The notes beneath the pieces were generated by a model, which saw only the letters and a list, made by a program, of their open reading frames with translations, was not told the DNA's origin and did no database searches. Below, one piece after another: positions 56,661-58,994 of a DNA stretch of 58,994 nt. A program made the position numbers and the translations under genes. The stretch comes from Ruania rhizosphaerae (GTDB taxonomy: Bacteria > Actinomycetota > Actinomycetes > Actinomycetales > Beutenbergiaceae), in assembly GCF_009805705.1 (NCBI RefSeq), contig NZ_VSMB01000021.1, positions 1 through 58,994 on the forward strand, read 5' to 3'. Numbering within the stretch: position 1 is the stretch's first letter; each line of letters begins with the position of its first letter.

Positions 56661-57119
56661 CTAGCCAGTCAGCTCCAGGTGGAGGATCGGGTACGGGCGA
56701 CCGTCGCCGTCGAGTTCGCTGCGACCGACTCGGGCAAATCCTTGACTGAGGTAGAAACCGACGGCTCGAGAATTTTGTTCGTTGACATCTACTGTGGTGA
56801 CGGCATTGTTCGCAATCGCCTCCCGGAGCAGGGCGGTGCCGATCCCGCCGCCTCGGACGCTGTTCGAAACGAAGAGCATCTCCAGGTTCTGCTCTGAAGT
56901 GCCGGCGAATCCAACAGGCGCCCCTTCTTTCTCGGCCACGATGAGAGATACCGCCGGAAAATATGCTGAGGCAAGGTTGCTCTCAATTCGCAGGAAATCA
57001 GTCCTGTCGAGGAAGTCGTGCGTAGCCTCCACTGCACTTCGCCATATCTCCACGAGCTCGGGGAACTCTACGGCTCCCCGGGTGGAACGGATTCTGATGT
57101 CAGCGATTTCTGGGGGCAT
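56661..57119 (-). CDS. YjaB-like GNAT acetyltransferase
   Basis: 152 residues from ATG 57119. It follows E. coli YjaB closely in order: IRSTRGAVEFPELVEIWRSA, VEATHDFLD, MLFVSNSVRGGGIGTALLRE (acetyl-CoA loop), TVDVNEQNSRAVGFYLSQGF and GRSELDGDGRPYPILHLEL. The frame stays open to 57239, but homology begins at 57119. Base composition is clearly less GC-rich than neighbouring genes (codons such as AAA, TTT, GAA, AAT), which suggests recent acquisition. Substrate unknown. Confidence 0.85.
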   Translation of the reverse strand: MPPEIADIRIRSTRGAVEFPELVEIWRSAVEATHDFLDRTDFLRIESNLASAYFPAVSLIVAEKEGAPVGFAGTSEQNLEMLFVSNSVRGGGIGTALLREAIANNAVTTVDVNEQNSRAVGFYLSQGFARVGRSELDGDGRPYPILHLELTG

Positions 57120-57232
57120 CCCGTGAAGATAGTGCGGGAGCAACTTTCTCGTCCAGGAAATTTCTTCGTAAGTCAAGTGGGCTTTCAAGGCCGACGATGC
57201 GTCGCCGGTGCACGCGGGTGCCCGTCCGGCGC

Positions 57233-57261
57233 TTGACACCGCACCCTCCGATGCTTAATCG
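57233..57261 (+). promoter_or_regulatory. Candidate promoter of the LacI-type regulator
   Basis: TTGACA at 57233-57238 is a perfect -35; TAATCG at 57256-57261 lies 17 bp downstream as a -10. The adjacent AATCGTATAACC ... CACACGATC holds ATCGT/ACGAT half sites around the -10 that could be the autoregulatory operator. GGAGGAG precedes the ATG at 57298. Confidence 0.5.
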
Positions 57262-57297
57262 TATAACCGGCACACGATCACAGCACCGGAGGAGACG

Positions 57298-58335
57298 ATG
57301 ACGCAGGCACGACGACCGACGTCGCGCGATGTCGCGGCGGCGGCCGAGGTCTCAGTGGCGACCGTCTCCTACGTGATGAACGGCCGGACCGACCGCCGGA
57401 TCCCGGAGGTCACGCGTGACCGCGTGCTGGCTGCTGCTGAGGAACTCGGCTATGCGCCGGACCGTGCCGCACGGATGCTGCGCCGTCGTTCCACCGAGCA
57501 GATCTGCCTCGTGATCGGCAGCTTCGGGGTTCCGGTCCTGGACCAGCTGGCGGCGAGTCTGCACGAGACGGGGGATCGGCACGGCTTCGGCCTCATCACC
57601 ATGGTCGTCAACTCGCCCCCGTCGGCTCGGCGCGCGATCGAGCGGCTGCGGGAGCGGATCGCGGACGGTGTGGTGATCGCGGGCGGGCTCCACCACATCG
57701 GAGCGGACGGTCTGCAGGAGCTGGCGCGCGCCGGTATGCCCGCGGTGGTGCTGAGTAACGCGATGCCCGCAGACGGGTTCGACGTCTACTGCGAACCTGA
57801 GAGCGAGGCCATGGCCGAGGCCGTGGGTCACCTGTGGAGCAGCGACCGCCGTCGGATCGCCTACCTTGGCCACGAGCGTGAAGTCGCGCAGTACCACGCA
57901 GGGCTGCAGGTCGACAGTGACCGGTTTGCCGCGTTCGCGACGGCCCTGGAGGGCCACGGTGGACGCCTCGATGCCGACCTGGTGGTGGCTGGGGCGGACA
58001 GCCGGGCCGAAGGGTACCGGGCAGTGTCAGCGCTCCTGAGCGCACCCAGGCCGCCCGATGCGATCGTTGCGGCATCGTCCCGCTCGGCCGTGAGCACGAT
58101 CTGGGCCGCCCGCGACCAGGGGCTCAACGCCCCGCACGATTTGGCCGTCGTGGGAGCCGGCGCGATCCCGGAGGCTCTGGTCATCCGGCCGACCCTGAGC
58201 ACTATCGGACCTCCCGGCGACTCCGACTTCACAGACCTGGCCACGATGCTCTTCGACCGCATCACCGCTCGTGACGCTGGTCGATGGCGCGAGATCCGCC
58301 GGCCATGGATCTACCACCGGCGCGGATCCACCTGA
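57298..58335 (+). CDS. LacI-family transcriptional regulator
   Basis: 345 residues. The N-terminal helix-turn-helix and hinge are TSRDVAAAAEVSVATVSYVM, then RVLAAAEELGYAPDRAARML. The rest is a periplasmic-binding-protein-like effector domain (EQICLVIGSFGVPVLDQLAA; RRIAYLGHEREVAQYHAGLQ). It probably senses a sugar or sulfated glycan fragment, since the next gene, 47 bp on, is a sulfatase. Confidence 0.93.
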   Translation: MTQARRPTSRDVAAAAEVSVATVSYVMNGRTDRRIPEVTRDRVLAAAEELGYAPDRAARMLRRRSTEQICLVIGSFGVPVLDQLAASLHETGDRHGFGLITMVVNSPPSARRAIERLRERIADGVVIAGGLHHIGADGLQELARAGMPAVVLSNAMPADGFDVYCEPESEAMAEAVGHLWSSDRRRIAYLGHEREVAQYHAGLQVDSDRFAAFATALEGHGGRLDADLVVAGADSRAEGYRAVSALLSAPRPPDAIVAASSRSAVSTIWAARDQGLNAPHDLAVVGAGAIPEALVIRPTLSTIGPPGDSDFTDLATMLFDRITARDAGRWREIRRPWIYHRRGST

Positions 58336-58382
58336 GCGCGCCGCGCTCTGACACCACTGACCGCACTAAAGAATGGACCCTC

Positions 58383-58994
58383 GTGCCTGATCCCACCAGT
58401 CGCCCGAACGTCATCGTCGTCTTCACCGACCAGCAGCGCTGGGACACCACCGGAGCCGGCGGTAACCCGCTCGACCTGACCCCGGAGTTCGACGCCATCG
58501 CCACCAGCGGGACGTACCTGGCGCAGGCGTTCACGGCGAACCCGGTCTGTGCGCCCGCCCGGGCGGCGATCCAGACGGGGCTGTACGGGACGTCGTCGGG
58601 GTGCTTCCGCAACGGCACCACGCACGGGCAGACACGCACGCTTGCCCATTACTTCGCTGACGCCGGCTACGCCACCGGATACATCGGCAAGTGGCATCTG
58701 GCCGACACCGAGCCGGTGCCGCCCGAGCAGCGCGGGGGCTACGAGTCCTGGCTCGCGGCGAACCTGCTGGAGTTCACCTCCGATGCGTACCGGACCGTGA
58801 TGTTCGATGACGACGGTGAGCCGGTGATGCTCCCGGGCTACCGGTCCGATGCGATCTTCGACGCCGCGATCCGGTTCGTGGCCGATCACAGCACACCCCC
58901 GGTGGGGCCCGCGCCCGCCGAGCAGGAGCGCCCGTTCTACCTGTTCTGCTCCCTGATCGAGCCGCACCACCAGAACGAGGTGGACACCTACCCG
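58383..58994 (+). CDS. Type I sulfatase, N-terminal part (cut by window end)
   Basis: First 204 residues from GTG 58383. RPNVIVVFTDQQRWDTTG carries the metal-binding Asp, and NPVCAPARAAIQTGLYGT holds the CxPxR formylglycine site with Cys at residue 56. GYIGKWHLADTEPVPPEQRG is the conserved Lys/His segment. Type I sulfatases hydrolyse sulfate esters and need a formylglycine-generating enzyme, not seen here. No signal peptide. Paired with the LacI regulator. Confidence 0.9.
   Translation, partial: MPDPTSRPNVIVVFTDQQRWDTTGAGGNPLDLTPEFDAIATSGTYLAQAFTANPVCAPARAAIQTGLYGTSSGCFRNGTTHGQTRTLAHYFADAGYATGYIGKWHLADTEPVPPEQRGGYESWLAANLLEFTSDAYRTVMFDDDGEPVMLPGYRSDAIFDAAIRFVADHSTPPVGPAPAEQERPFYLFCSLIEPHHQNEVDTYP

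Noticed and set aside
56654-56668. Terminator between lplA and the YjaB-like gene
   Set aside because: CTGGC/GCCAG is only 5 bp with a 5-base loop and no U-run; too weak to list on its own.
57257-57271. Defined LacI operator
   Set aside because: The ATCGT/ACGAT half sites are short and asymmetric and lack the central CG symmetry of typical LacI sites; mentioned only with the promoter.

Overview
This window is chromosomal DNA from a high-GC actinobacterium. GC-rich codon use, many GTG starts, 4-bp ATGA/GTGA overlaps between co-directional genes, leaderless leader peptides, and the make-up of several proteins (long LigA with insertions, PCD-VOC fusion, RHH-DUF4097 pair) point to the Micrococcales, perhaps a relative of Ruania or Beutenbergia. 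That placement is inference from general resemblance. I see no rRNA, tRNA, CRISPR array, insertion sequence or prophage.

Layout. 1-1.0 kb: edge of a minus-strand gene with a duplicated 5' end, then a frameshifted luciferase-family (DUF5519) gene. 1.0-6.5 kb: Bcr/CflA-type efflux pump, small membrane proteins, ligA and a conserved small protein. 6.5-10.0 kb: a ROK repressor divergent from a Gfo/Idh/MocA oxidoreductase and a sugar isomerase, with a palindromic operator candidate between them and a long hairpin downstream. 10.2-15.1 kb: vitamin B12 block: PduO-type adenosyltransferase, then a cobalamin riboswitch before a surface-anchored protein and an ECF transporter (T, fused A-A', S). 15.1-18.2 kb: lipoprotein plus pxpABC (5-oxoprolinase). 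18.2-29.0 kb: a minus-strand carbohydrate operon (DUF5107-TPR protein, cellulase-like protein, ABC binding protein and two permeases, GH36 alpha-galactosidase) with a divergent AraC regulator. 29.0-34.9 kb: DinB-membrane fusion, gatCAB, GNAT, glycerate kinase. 34.9-36.5 kb: a compact RHH regulator / 50-aa protein / DUF4097 unit preceded by three 11-bp-phased operator repeats.

37.8-55.6 kb is a branched-chain amino acid region: two adjacent ilvD-family genes, ilvBNC behind a leader-peptide attenuator rich in Val/Leu codons, leuB, two tandem ilvE genes, and cimA (citramalate synthase) behind a second attenuator whose leader peptide carries Leu-Ile-Ile. Together these supply Val/Ile synthesis and part of Leu synthesis; leuA, leuCD and ilvA are not here. 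A DNA-polymerase-I-like gene lies between ilvE2 and cimA on the opposite strand. The window ends with a lipoate-protein ligase of permuted layout, a lower-GC YjaB-like acetyltransferase, and a LacI regulator followed by a sulfatase cut by the window edge.

The most interesting signals are the RHH/microprotein/DUF4097 unit with its helically phased operator, the cimA attenuator, a possible third leader peptide before ilvD, the tandem ilvE and ilvD paralogues, and two long intergenic hairpins of the same build at 10.06 and 47.35 kb.
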